From Hydractinia symbiolongicarpus (taxonomy: Eukaryota; Cnidaria; Hydrozoa; Anthoathecata; Hydractiniidae): DNA of 64,000 bases. The stretch is from assembly GCF_029227915.1 (NCBI RefSeq), contig NC_079875.1, forward strand, positions 8,367,001 through 8,431,000, in the 5' to 3' direction. The notes under the pieces are model-generated. The model did no database searches and had not been told where the DNA came from. It saw nothing but the letters and a program-made list of their open reading frames with translations. A program made the translations under genes and the position numbers. Every line of letters starts with the position of its first letter. The first letter of the stretch is position 1. This document shows positions 1 to 10,599 of this stretch, one piece after another.

Positions 1-1792
1 TTAAAAGGACCAGGACTATTCAATAATTCTGAGATCTGAAAGTGGGGGGTGTCCGACCAAGACGGAAATCTATCAGACGTTTTGTCCAACGAAAGTTTGA
101 AACAAGCTAATGAACATGCCCAGTCTCCCCAATAAATTTAATTAGTTAGTTTTGCTGTCTTTAAAATCTTCCACGACAGCAAAATTTTGCCGTTGTCACT
201 TTTGTTTTGCCGTCGGAGGTGACTTAACGGCGGCAAAATTTTGTCATCGAACATTCTCGCTAATTCAGAGGGCTGTAGTATATATAATTACTATATATAC
301 AATTACAAACGTATGCGGGCAGGGGTGGATGCGAAACTGTAAAATAATTTCTCAGTCTAAAAATATATCGCTAAAACAAACACACAGCACCAGGATACAC
401 AGGGGAATATAGCATTTATCTCCTGCTGGGAAGAAAAAATGAAGAGGGATGGGAACGAAAGGCATGGCCCTATATATAGGTAAAAAAGCGTATTATTTGT
501 AAATATTACAAAACTTCAGAAATGCTACAATGAAAAAAAAAATTGAGTTCATGTTAGAATAGGGATTGGTAAAATGTCCTTGTGATAGGATAAAAATATA
601 AATATGGCTAAATAAATATGGCAAAATCACATCCCACCTCAAAAAAAATTATTATTTTTCATTAAAGAAAAAACTCTATTTAAAAGTGTTGCTTGCAAAA
701 TTTTTGAAAATCCTTCAGCTGCAATCAACAAGAATACGTAATTTTTGTAACACTAACCTAACCAAAGGCAATCAGTTTTATTAACTTGGACAGAATCGGT
801 AAAAAAGCTATATTCCTCCTCTTCAGATGATGACTCTTTTGCAGCTTTCTTGCTTTGCGTACCCTGCTCTAATGCTTTTACTAAAACAAACAAAAATCAA
901 AAACAATCAGTTAATTGAAAGTTCACAAGACATTTTTTTTAATAGTGATACAAAGTTTATAGCTTTGTACATTAGTTTTGACATTGAGAAAACCAAAAGA
1001 GTACTCTTATACCAACCAAGGAAAAAAGAACATATATATTTATTTAAATTGTTTTTAAATGTGTCACTTCTTTTAGCCTCATTGGAAAAAATCACACTAA
1101 CAATTTAATTCATGAAATAATACATACAAGCCTTTTCTTTCCTCTTTTTCTTCCTGTTTTTATTTCTGATTTCATTCTTTATCCTCTTGACTTCTTCTTC
1201 GTGTTGTAAGCAGTACGATCTTTTATCTCCTGATTGAATAACAAAAAAATTGTTAAGTTGTCAAAAATAAAATAAATAATAATCAAAATGGAGGGTGCTC
1301 AGTGTATAAACACAAAACAAAAATAATTTACTTGTGTCTCATATAGCCCATTTTAAATAATACAAACAGTTCGGTAAAAATATATCGTGGTGACCTAGGG
1401 TTGGTCTCCTTGTATTCAAAACTGAATCTGCAAATAACAATAGATAAATATAAATACCTAATTTTGGTGCAGGATTAGCACATGGAACATTGTCCAGTCT
1501 TGATGTATAACTGCATTTTTTAAAAGGGCTACTTTTGTCTTCTAAAATGTGTTTATGACAAAACTCGAAGCCCTTCAAAGCTGTCGCTGTGCAAACACAT
1601 GATGTTGACCGACACAACATTGCATTTGTTTTAGGTTGGATGCTGTCAACAACTTTATCTTTTTCCTCTTGTACCGCTTGTGGTGATTCGATACTCTCTA
1701 CACATGGTTTAAACCAAGTTTCCTCAACTGGTGGTGTTTTGTTTACTGAAGTAGTTTTGTCCGAAAACACTGAAGCCATCATATAGTGTAAC
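1..1792 (-). CDS. KANSL2: KANSL2-like C3Hc3H zinc-finger protein, 3' part beyond the window
   Basis: Likely homologue of KANSL2, a subunit of the NSL histone acetyltransferase complex in the nucleus; INO80D, which shares the C3Hc3H finger, is the alternative. Exon 1 runs 1782-1458 (ATG at 1782, or the adjacent ATG at 1779), exon 2 1229-1128, exon 3 880 to 786 or 758. Exon 1 carries FCHKHILEDKSSPFKKCSY followed by CANPAPK; exon 2 supplies the last finger ligands (SYCLQH) and then a Lys/Arg-rich stretch; exon 3 is acidic (SSSEEEEYSFF). The HILEDK..PFK.CSY block is closer to KANSL2 than to INO80D as I remember them. If exon 3 uses the GTTAAT donor after 786, an open exon at 35-1 continues in phase to the window edge. 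A splice acceptor (AG at 1794-1793) lies 10 nt before the ATG. The C-terminal part is outside the window. Confidence 0.7.
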
Positions 1793-3662
1793 CTAAAATA
1801 AAGCAACAGCTACATTGGGGCCATTCACATAACATGTACACACAAAAATTGCTAATATTAGACGCCAAAAATGTAACAAAATAATTTTTTGTATTAACAT
1901 ATTTGCAACAACTTTTTTTCTTTTTTCTATACATTATCACTTTTTCTGAGATGGCATTGAATGAAAGATTTAGAAGATTAGAGAAAGAACTTTTTAGACT
2001 TTATTGATACAGTAAGTTATCAATTATTAAAATGTCACATGAATTATACTGTAGCAAAAACCAAAGAATTCTGTGAATATTGAATTTTTTGCATTTCACA
2101 GATTAAATTTTGACAAGCTTTAGGTCCAGCAAGGGAACAGAATAGCCTGGGTAAAATATGCACATCTACCATCTATGCTCACACCCCGGAAATTCAAAAA
2201 GTTGTAAGTTGAGTCATTAATTTAACTTTGACTCCTTGTGGAACAAATATAATGTAAACTAAATTACGAAAAGTTAGACGCCATCTAATAATAACAACGT
2301 TAATGATGGAACATGAAAATCGGTTAAAATAATAATCTGTTATTGTCAAACATTTTCTTATTTTTTACTGATTTTTCTCCAAAAGACAATCATACTAGCG
2401 CTTCAAATAACGTTTTCAAACCTGATGATTGTATCATCGTTACTTCCGAAATCCCAGAGAGTATATACACTGTTCTAACAAAAAAAATCATTTTTGTTTT
2501 ATTAAGAAAGAATTAACCAACAAAAACCTCTATATTCAAAGCCAACCTGAACATCCAATAGCTAATTCAGCTTTCGCCGTCGACAAGCCATCATATTCTA
2601 AATTTATGGCAGCAAAATTTTTCCGTCACAACTTTTTTATGTAAAAAGACAATCATTACAGGATAATTTCATAAGATTATGGGAAAAGTGCGGTGCGCAT
2701 GCGATCTTTAAAAATTGAATTTTTGAGAATCAAAACAAAATTCCTTTACACTGTGCAGAAGCTGTTTTGACACGGGGAACATACAAATAGCAAGTTCTAT
2801 CAAAGTTCCCGGCTTAAACCTATGTATATACACAAAATTGCGAGTGAAGTCATTAATTAAATTTTTTTATTACCTGCGGAACAAACAACATTAAGCTATA
2901 AAGATTTTATATTTATTTTTTAATTATTTTTTTGAATTTAAAAGATAAAATATTGATTAATTCCTATATATAATTCAGAGGGCTGAAGTACATACAGAAA
3001 TATATATAGCATACCATCCTAACCATGTGAATGTCCTAATTCCGTAACTTCACCGTTCTCGGTAACTTCCTCTTTTCACTGGCAACAATGGATGGCTATG
3101 ACCTGATATCCTAAGCCTTACGTCTAGCACTATTACCATTTTCACTGGCATTGAAACTATAGTGCATTTACAGAACAGACAGCCTAAAACTTGCTGGAGT
3201 AGATCACAGATGAGAGAAATTTTTGTGCAGTGGGGCTATGACATTTTAATCTATTGTTATCTTTGTAACCATTCATTAAATATCAAACAAACCTATATTA
3301 TTATGAAACACTAGACAAGCTGGAGAGTATTTTTAAGAAAATTTTTTTATTGTTATTTGTGCTCTCCACAGATCCCTTGGTAACTGGCTTCACCAATATT
3401 CTACAAGTACTGCAACCATTTTAATCAGAAATTAATTCCAGTGGATCTCACATTGAAAAAACACCTCAAGGAATTAAGAAGTTAATCACAGAAATAGGAC
3501 GTTTCTCTCAACCCTGCAAGTTGTTTTTAGGGATGGCTTATAGTCGACCTCCATGACGTTATGTGGCGAGCAGGGTAGCTATAGCTGCATTTTTTTTAAC
3601 AAAGTTATTGTTGGGTTTAATGCTTGGTTTTGGTGCGATTATGTTCAGCTAATATTAATCTT
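1793..3662. other. No gene seen; AT-rich intergenic DNA
   Basis: Only short, unconvincing reading frames. A short motif (TAATTCAGAGGGCTG) occurs at about 268 and again at about 2971, and gene-less GCCGTCGNNAA/GGCAAAATTTT fragments recur at about 190-245 and 2575-2625, so old repeat debris is present. No promoter was recognised. Confidence 0.4.
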
Positions 3663-3905
3663 GGCGCCATAGCTTAGTGGTTATAACTATCGCACTTTGG
3701 TCAGGAGGCCTGGGTTTGATTACCCTTGGTGGAAATTCAATATGGGCAAATGAATGTTACCATAGCCCCGCGTTAACCTAAGCCATGTGAGGGAAATTGG
3801 GGAGATGACACACTGTGTGGGTCGTTGGATGTTGCGAGGAGTTGTCTGGTAGAGCGCATGGACCCTCATTGGGTCTGTGTAGCTCAAAATGAGCTTTAAA
3901 TAAAT
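3663..3905 (+). repeat. tRNA-derived SINE
   Basis: The head has a pol III A box (TAGCTTAGTGG at about 3670) and a B-box-like GGTTTGATTACC about 45 bases later, the spacing of a tRNA gene. It is followed by a unique body and a short A-rich end (TTTAAATAAATG). The acceptor stem does not pair, so this is a SINE or tRNA pseudogene rather than a functional tRNA. Confidence 0.6.
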
Positions 3906-4640
3906 GAATTACAATGTTTACGTTTTTATTGGATTCTAGCACATGTGCGAAAAAAATCAACAGGCAAAAAAATGCAGACCTTAGGTGAAGAAAGTCAAAT
4001 TATGGTTAAAACCTTTTGTACTGCGCATGGCTACTAGCATATTTTTACTGATGTGATATATAATATATATATCTAAATCTGAATTACATGCGAGCTATAT
4101 ATATTCCAATTTCAAGATCAAAAGATGCCTCTTCCTACCTGAAAATAAAGTTTGGAATGGACTGACTAGTCCATGGCTTCACTATCTGCATTATTTTGCC
4201 TGTCGTTCTGCGTAAGAGATCTGTGGGGATTATAAACAATGCGTTACGATGAAAGTCATCCATACTCTGGGACTCCCTATCTAAGCTATGACCCCTTCTG
4301 AAAATAATTGACAGGGTATATCCCTTGATATTTGTGGAAAGGGCAGTTTTGCTGTTTGCTTCCCAGGTGGGTTCTCCTGGGATCTGTTGGGTTCAAGATA
4401 GCTTAAAGAAAATAGAGTAAAAACTATATATCATAAGAATCCGTAAATTAAATCTTATGAAATAAAACTGAAAATAATAAACAAACAATAAGGCCACATT
4501 ATTATTCTCTGTCATGTTTTGTTGCGTACAACATGCTTACTAATGGAATATAAGCCGATTTTGTGTTTTCGGATGAAACCCGGCTTGACATCATAGCCCG
4601 AATTTGGAAAAAGGGGCTCCAAACATGCTGCGGGATACTT
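3906..4640. other. No gene seen
   Basis: AT-rich sequence between the SINE and the GCGAAAG-type repeats. No supported ORF, RNA gene or regulatory site. Confidence 0.4.
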
Positions 4641-6070
4641 ACACAGTACTTTCGCCAGCAGAAACTTTCGCGTTCTTAGCCCTTTTTCGCGAAAGTTTTA
4701 GTCTTTGAAAATTTCAAAACAGCACGACGCAAAAGTTTTTTTACGCGAACAAATCTTTTTTAAGGTCCCTTACTACAAATTCGTTGTTATAAAAATGTCA
4801 ATTTCCGGAATCTACCCTTTAAAAATCGGAAATTTTCTTTTTACATAATTAGTTACGAAAGATTGTTTACAGACTATATATTCATTTTTTTTTTGATATA
4901 ACACACTTGTCACAATTTTACGGCTAAAATGCTAATATCTTTCACCAAAAATATTCAGCCTCAACAATTCCTCTTTAAAACAAAATTCATGAATAATTAA
5001 TTAGTTCTGCCGAATATGGTTTAAGTCTACGTGCTTACAAAATTGTACAGAAAGAAATGACGTAATTATTGAAGAGAAACGTTAATAACAACAAAGATGG
5101 CGCATTATGAGGAAATTTAAGACGATCTTCATTATGCTACACTGTACGATCTTTAACTTTCGATAGCATTTTCATTTTACTTTAAAATTTTCAGACATGC
5201 TTGGTGAACCATGCAGCCATGATACGGTGTGCGGAAATCTTTTTATTCGTAATATTTTTCTTTTAACAGTGTTCGATGCAGCAGGGGATGCTAACAAAAA
5301 AATCTTTTGAAAAAAACAAAAGGCTATTGCTTAAAAAATAAGAATGAACAAAAAAATCCGCACACCGTTTTAACAGGGTCAACCCAAGGTTCATTTAATA
5401 ATCAGAAGCTGATGAAAAATAACGAGATTGTAAAATGTTGGAGCTCGTAGAAGCCGATTTTTGACTTGTTTATGATACATTTTTAAATAGAAATTTCTTC
5501 TGAATCAGCAATTTTAGTTTTAAGTTAAAATTAGTATATTATGTATTAAAGCCTGTATTTTTAAGAAATAGTAAAAAAGAATGGTATAAATGAAACACTG
5601 AGTAAATAATTCAGCTATTTGGACAGCTAAAAAAGGGTTACTGTCACCTTAAGCCCAGAGAAGATGCCATCCATCTTACGATACTTACCGTAACATCTAC
5701 CCAATGTTTGGTGATGATGACAGGCAAGTGGATGATAATAGTCATCTACTAGCCGTTTGTGATGTCACGGTAAAAGAATTTAAATTGTTATGTGGTAGTA
5801 TAATTCAGTGTATATTGGTGAAGATGGAGAAACCGATGACGATACTGATTCTGAGTGGAAAGTCAAAGAAAATTTGTTTTTTTACTTTAAACAACGAAAG
5901 ATTATGAAAATTTTAAAAAAAATCTTATTTTTGCTCATTCGCGAAAGTTTTTTCATTTCACGCGAAAATAACCTTTTTCTTCGATTAGCGAAAGTTTTTC
6001 CGCGAAATTTGTTCTAAAACCGTGAAACGTGAAAGTTTGTTCCATAAGTTTCGCGTTTTTTTTTATATGC
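4640..6070. repeat. GCGAAAGTTTT-rich repeat stretch with a decayed reading frame
   Basis: Clusters of (C)GCGAAAGTTTT and its complement occur at about 4660-4745 and again at about 5937-6065, bracketing 1.2 kb that contains a small inverted-repeat element. Between them, plus-strand frames at 5704-5880 read as an acidic peptide (DGETDDDTDSEWKVKE) only if a frame change near 5808 is allowed. This may be the residue of an old transposon or retrocopy. No family was recognised. Confidence 0.35.
5225..5367. mobile_element. Short MITE-like element with 11-bp perfect TIRs
   Basis: CGGTGTGCGGA at 5225-5235 is matched by its exact complement TCCGCACACCG at 5357-5367, with AT-rich sequence inside. It has the size of a small non-autonomous DNA transposon. 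No clear target-site duplication was seen. Confidence 0.45.
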
Positions 6071-7025
6071 GAAATTTTTTTGATTTTATCTTTAAAAATT
6101 ATGATTACTTTTTCCTATAATTAATTTCAAATGGTGGCACAGATTATTTATCTACAAATCTTATTTGGTCCCGTTTGCGGGAAAATCTTGTTGCCAATGC
6201 AACAAACCTAAAATGGTCTAAAATTAGAATAGTTTGTTTGCATCCTTATTTATGTTCGTCACGGGTCTTTGGATTCGTTTATTAGGTTTTTTTAATTTTT
6301 TGCAGTAAAGGCACTTAATAAATGTTAGAAAATGATAATTTCAGATAACAAATAATCGCGGCATTTTAGGAAATTCAACTAAATTGGGGCCTATAATAAG
6401 TGTTTTAAGTATTTTTTGAAAAAGTACCGTAACGTACATACAGATAATTATCTCCACAAATTTTATTTGGTCCCACATTCAGCAAAACTGGTTTCAAAAT
6501 TAGTTAAAAATATGCTTTTTCACGTTCTCCAAATATTTATCTGTTTCTGTTTTATGGATGAACTATACGAACCTGTGAACAGATGATTATTTACAATTTA
6601 GAACAAAACAATTTTACCAAAGAAGCAATCTAACAATTTACAGAATCTTCCCAAAGTTTATATTTTTGTTCTTTTCTTATCAGAAAATTGGTTTTGTTAA
6701 AAGGGCTACAAAACGGCTGTTGGTTGGTTGGTTGGTTGATTGGTGGAGACGTAGGTATTTTAGCGAGAGACACCCCAGGTTAGTTAGCGTTTTCACGAGA
6801 GATACAGACGTTTCCAAGAGATACGGGTAAGAATGAAAACACACGCATCTGGATCCCCGATACCGAACCTGACATCTTTCTCCTTCCCTCAAACACAAGT
6901 ATAGTTAATATGAAACGAGAGAAATGTACTTCTATACATAGCATGTTGCTGTCTTTGTTGTTGCCTCAAAACCATAGCAAGTAAAAGGAAAAAAAAATTT
7001 AAATAATGCTATTAATAACGAGATA
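6071..7025. other. No gene seen; (GGTT)n microsatellite
   Basis: AT-rich sequence with a short GGTT tandem run at about 6719-6738. The minus-strand frame across 6680-6898 runs through this microsatellite and has no recognisable domain. Confidence 0.4.
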
Positions 7026-7560
7026 GACTAGTCGGTAAGCCCATGGAAAGATCCACTTATGCAGAAGAACAATAGAAAAGATCCGTCATTTGAATTTTGA
7101 TGAGATCACGCAAAGACCATAAAAAAGAAAACGAAATTTACCCCCTTGATTCTATTATTAAGAGCTTCAAACACTGATAATGTATAAAATCAAGTGATTG
7201 AAACAATCGATTAAGGAGATATAAGGTTTTAAAAATTTCGCTTACGTCAGCAAACACCCAGTAATGTACATTACTGGGCATTTGCAAGAATTTTTTTCAA
7301 AAATTTGTTTGAAAATTTTTTTCTTTGCATAGAGCGTGAAATGCATAGAATCGTATTCTTTTTGACAAAACGCTGAAGATATATTAGGGTTTAATAGGAA
7401 TTGATGACGCAATCAACATGTTTGTTTCTGAAACAATTGAATTAACTCAACCTCAGGAATTTGGTCCCAGACAGGCCCTAGTTACACACGCAGGAGACGA
7501 TGTCAGTTATATTCATCTGTTTCCAAGTTATTTAACTTTAAACTTAAAGTACAATGCAAT
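7026..7560 (+). repeat. Dispersed repeat, ACTAGTC...CCCATGG family (long form)
   Basis: Begins ACTAGTCGGTAAGCCCATGG and continues with blocks shared with 40528-41193: CTTGAATTTTGATGA-type text, AGAGCTTCAAA...GAT, a GATTAAGG.GATATA.GGTTTTAAA block, and CCCTAGTTAC.CACGCAG followed by GTTTCCAAGTTATTTA. The 3' end seems lost where the next SINE begins. No coding capacity. Confidence 0.6.
7257..7278. repeat. Perfect 22-bp palindrome
   Basis: CCCAGTAATGT followed by its exact reverse complement ACATTACTGGG, with no loop. It lies inside the long dispersed repeat. Confidence 0.8.
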
Positions 7561-7561
7561 G

Positions 7562-7903
7562 TTGAAGAAGAACTACTTTGTTCATCACTAACATACTGCC
7601 AAGCAGTGAGCGGGATTCGATCCGCGGTCCCCAGAACTGGGAGCCGCAGACGAACCCACTACACTACGTGCGGCAAAAGTGATGAACTACGTGCAGCAAT
7701 TAGTGATGAACTCAGATAATTTATCCGGATGGTGTGTATACATATAAGTGAATATTTATCATAGCACATCCGTATTTCATTCTCAACAGAGAATGCTTCA
7801 CCCCGATCAGACCCCTGATCATGACGGGCGAATATTATGCGTGTAAGTCATATTCAAGAAGAACTACTTTGTTTATCACTAACATACTGCCAAGCAGTGA
7901 GCG
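7562..7903 (-). repeat. tRNA-derived SINE plus second partial copy
   Basis: On the minus strand 7674-7600 resembles a tRNA head: a GTAGTGTAGTGG A-box-like motif and GGATCGAATCCC as B box. The ends do not form an acceptor stem. The adjoining body (AGAAGAACTACTTTGTTCATC to CCAAGCAGTGAGCGG, about 7565-7612) is repeated at 7855-7903 in the same orientation, without the tRNA head. Confidence 0.55.
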
Positions 7904-8361
7904 GAATGACTTCATTAATTTAAAAAATCTATTTAAAAATGTCAGTCTGAAGTATATCTGCGTCGCGCCGTAACGTCAAAAAAGTTAACAAATTGGACAT
8001 AATAACTGTGTCGGCTACATAAAAAGACAATGAACACACCGACTTTGCCTGTCACAGAAAAGTAAACACAGTTTTTGTATTCATATAGGAGATTTGAAAA
8101 TGGAGGTCATAATCAGAAAACGAAACAAAACAAACAAAATTGAAGATAAATTAGATTTTATTCATTCGCAAATAAGATGCAATATTGAAGCGCTGATGTG
8201 ATCTAAAACAAAGAAAGAATAAGTCTCAAAAACAAACAAACTCAACATACCTCATCCTATTTGTATAAAAAAAAAGAACCTGGTGACGAGGTTTATCATT
8301 AAAAATCCCGAAAAGCAAAATCTGTAATTTTGGTGCCTGAGATTCATAACAGTTGAATTAT

Positions 8362-8440
8362 CAACCTCAATTCTAGTACTGTTTTTTCGTCTTTTGGCAT
8401 CGGACGCAATCAGAGAGAAGAAAGCCTTGGAACGAGGTTG
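8362..8440. mobile_element. CAACCTCGTTCC-family MITE
   Basis: Starts CAACCTCAATTC and ends CTTGGAACGAGGTTG, so the termini are inverted copies of CAACCTCGTTCC. Other members are at 10175, 15413 and 29498. It sits just downstream of the first peptide-precursor stop codon, in its presumed 3'UTR intron. Confidence 0.55.
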
Positions 8441-8469
8441 TTTAAATATAAAAATAGACAATGTATACC

Positions 8470-8825
8470 TCAGTCTTCATGATTTTTTTTGTGAGCAAGG
8501 AACCGTTTGTACTTTGCAGCCTCTCTCGCATATTTGCTTCTTTTTGCTTGCACTGCGTCATGGAATTTCTACAATAGCAACAGAGGTTAATAATAATTGT
8601 GAAATCAAAGATTAAAGTGAAAAGAAAAAATAGATGAATTTTTTGAAAGCCACGTCAAAAGGTACAGTTAACCGAGACTTATACATAGCTTACCATTCGT
8701 TTCATGTCTCGCTTTCCCACACCAGTCAAGACATGTGCTTCGTTACCCAGCGAGGTCAAACCGAACACAGTATGGGTGAGCACTGTGAGCGCAAAGAGAA
8801 CAACAAGAATGTTACATTTAGCCAT
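8470..8825 (-). CDS. Secreted amidated-peptide precursor 1 (novel family)
   Basis: A 76-residue prepropeptide. Exon 1 (8825-8694) starts with ATG 8 nt after a splice acceptor (TATTTTAG) and encodes a signal peptide ending TVFG (about residues 1-22). Directly after comes the 14-residue LTSLGNEAHVLTGV, then Gly-Lys-Arg-Asp, a classical amidation and prohormone-convertase site. The donor ATG|GTAAGC follows four residues later in phase 0. Exon 2 (8568-8470, acceptor TATTGTAG) encodes a Lys/Arg-rich tail beginning KFHDAVQAKR and ending NHED, then TGA. The stop is followed by G and a donor (GTATAC), implying a 3'UTR intron. The second precursor (18809-20540) shares signal, peptide length, GKRD and intron phase. 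Role inferred: neuropeptide or peptide hormone. An antimicrobial role of the basic tail is possible. No known cnidarian peptide family was recognised. Confidence 0.65.
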
Positions 8826-8840
8826 CTTGCAAACTAAAAT

Positions 8841-9183
8841 ATAAACAAATAACCTGTCGTAGATTATAAAACATCTGTTAGCAACCTTTTCTACGCGTTT
8901 TTTTTTTCTAAACTCCCAAAATTAGTTCCCCTCGAAATTTTCTTAACGATACCATCGGTAAAAAATAAACAAATAACAGTTTTGTGTGCCTAAAAAATAA
9001 TAGAACGCTGTTGTTTAAAATCTGACGAAAAGATCAATGTGCAATTTAATTGAATAATTGCCTTTTTTCTTCATAAATATTTGCTAACGTCTTTTGAAAA
9101 GTTTAACACCCGCTAATTTGCTGCGAAATAACATTCGCGAAAGTTACTACCTGTGAATTTTTTCACCCGGTGTAAATTAATAC
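8841..9183. other. No gene seen
   Basis: AT-rich sequence immediately upstream of precursor 1. It would contain the promoter if transcription starts nearby. No TATA box or other element could be assigned with confidence. Confidence 0.35.
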
Positions 9184-9565
9184 TAATGAAGAAGGTACGA
9201 CATAGAACCGTTACAGATACGACAGAGAAACGTCACAGAAGTAGTAGTAGGGAGGTGGAAATGGTGGAAGCGGGGTGATTGTGATTAAAAGGTGTAAAAG
9301 GAGCGAATTCCTGTATATTCTCACTCCCTACTACTACTACAGATGCATCATAGAAACGCCACAGATACGACATTGAAAGTCATATATGGAACATATAAAC
9401 GTCACAGACACGACATAGAACGTCACATATGCAACATAAAGCCGTGACGGATACGACATAGAAACGTCACATATGGAACATATGTATAAACGTCACAGAT
9501 ACGACATAGAACGTCAGAAATGCAACAAAGAAACGTCACAGATACGTCATAGAAACGTCACATTA
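9184..9565 (+). repeat. Tandem repeat, CAGATACGACATAGAAACGT units
   Basis: Degenerate tandem copies of about 22-24 bp (variants of GATACGACATAGAAACGTCACA and ATATGGAACATATAAACGTCA). Many pairs form a longer period of about 45 bp. The array is interrupted at 9241-9340 by an unrelated inverted-repeat segment. Confidence 0.7.
9241..9340. mobile_element. MITE-like insertion inside the tandem array
   Basis: Begins GTAGTAGTAGGGAG and ends with the complement CTCCCTACTACTACTAC; the interior does not match the flanking repeat. This fits a roughly 100-bp element inserted into the array, though triplet expansion at the ends is also possible. Confidence 0.5.
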
Positions 9566-9827
9566 TCGGCTTAGACGAAAGGTGAATTATCGGTGAATGA
9601 AACCTAAGAGTAATAAATAATTCTTTAAGTGCATTCATAAAATAATAATAAATAAAAGCAAAGAAATCAGAAATAACTCAAATACTGTGTTTATCAACTG
9701 CGATTCTGAGTTTTCAGTCTTAGTCTTCACAATTCTGTAAATTTGTATCTTATTTTCTGTGAATCTTACTAACACAAAAAACGTTTAATCGGTACACACA
9801 AGTTCGTTCTTACGAATATTGCGATAC

Positions 9828-9942
9828 ACTAGTTATTAGCCCGTGGAAAAATCCACAGGTTCGCCCGTCCTTTTTACACCTCCGCAGCTAAGGTACCATT
9901 TTGCGTGACAGACAGACGGGCAGACGTATTATAATATAGATG
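9828..9942 (+). repeat. Dispersed repeat, ACTAGT...CCCGTGG family (short form)
   Basis: ACTAGTTATTAGCCCGTGG, the inverted pair GTGGAAAAATCCAC, GGTTCGCCCGTCC, then GACAGACAGACGGG and a TATTATAATATAGAT end. The same ends occur at 24318 and 35751 and, with a longer interior, at 7026 and 40528. Confidence 0.65.
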
Positions 9943-10174
9943 AACTTTTATATATAGATTTTGCATCAATTTTTAATCTGATGGATTCAAAAAGATTTTA
10001 GGCTTAGCATGAGGCTAGTGATTTTTACAGAGAGGATGATTATCGCATATGGTGTATAGGACAGGAAAAACAACCCTCATTAGAAATACTATCCTTGTTT
10101 TCTAATTTAGTTGGAACACACGAGTTCTTTAAATTCTACATCCTTGTCCTGTCCTAATGCTGGTACACTTTTTT

Positions 10175-10247
10175 CAACCTCGTTCCAACGACTGGTTAGG
10201 CTTTTTATATTTGAATAAAAGCCTAGCAAGTTCTGGGGACGAGATTG
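10175..10247. mobile_element. CAACCTCGTTCC-family MITE
   Basis: CAACCTCGTTCCAACG at the left and GGGGACGAGATTG at the right form imperfect TIRs; the interior (TTTTTATATTTGAA) is shared with the copy at 15413. Confidence 0.55.
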
Positions 10248-10578
10248 AAAAGGCCTGGGATCAAGCGTGATATGTTGAGTATCAGTAGTATCAGTAATAA
10301 GTGTCGTTATGCATTCAAACATGAAGAAAGTGTCAGAGGATAATTTTAAAAACAGAAGTGATAGAAGCTAACTTTGCTTTTGGAAACAAACTTCGCTCTA
10401 GAAAAAAATGCAATAGCTTTAAAATGAAATGAAACTGTCTTTTCATAACTTTACGAAACAAAATACACATTATGTTCCCTCTTGCTTAGCAATTCCTAAC
10501 GTTTGATACTTCGCTACTCATATCTGCCTTAAAATGCAATGTAAACCAGCTTTTATTGATAGCTATCTGCTCACTTAC

Positions 10579-10596
10579 CTGAGATTCTGTGTTTCG
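10579..10596 (-). other. Possible 18-nt exon with strong splice sites
   Basis: On the minus strand CGAAACACAGAATCTCAG is preceded by an acceptor (CTTGTTTTAG) and followed by a consensus donor (GTAAGTGAGC). It lies 1.7 kb upstream of peptide precursor 1 on the same strand and could be a 5'UTR exon of that gene. There is no protein evidence. Confidence 0.25.
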
Positions 10597-10599
10597 CTA

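Noticed and set aside
7600-7674. Functional tRNA gene on the minus strand
   Set aside because: A- and B-box-like motifs are present but the acceptor stem does not pair and the flank is a repeated SINE body.
9241-9600. CRISPR-like array at the 9.2-9.6 kb tandem repeats
   Set aside because: Units are contiguous and degenerate with no unique spacers, and the DNA is eukaryotic.
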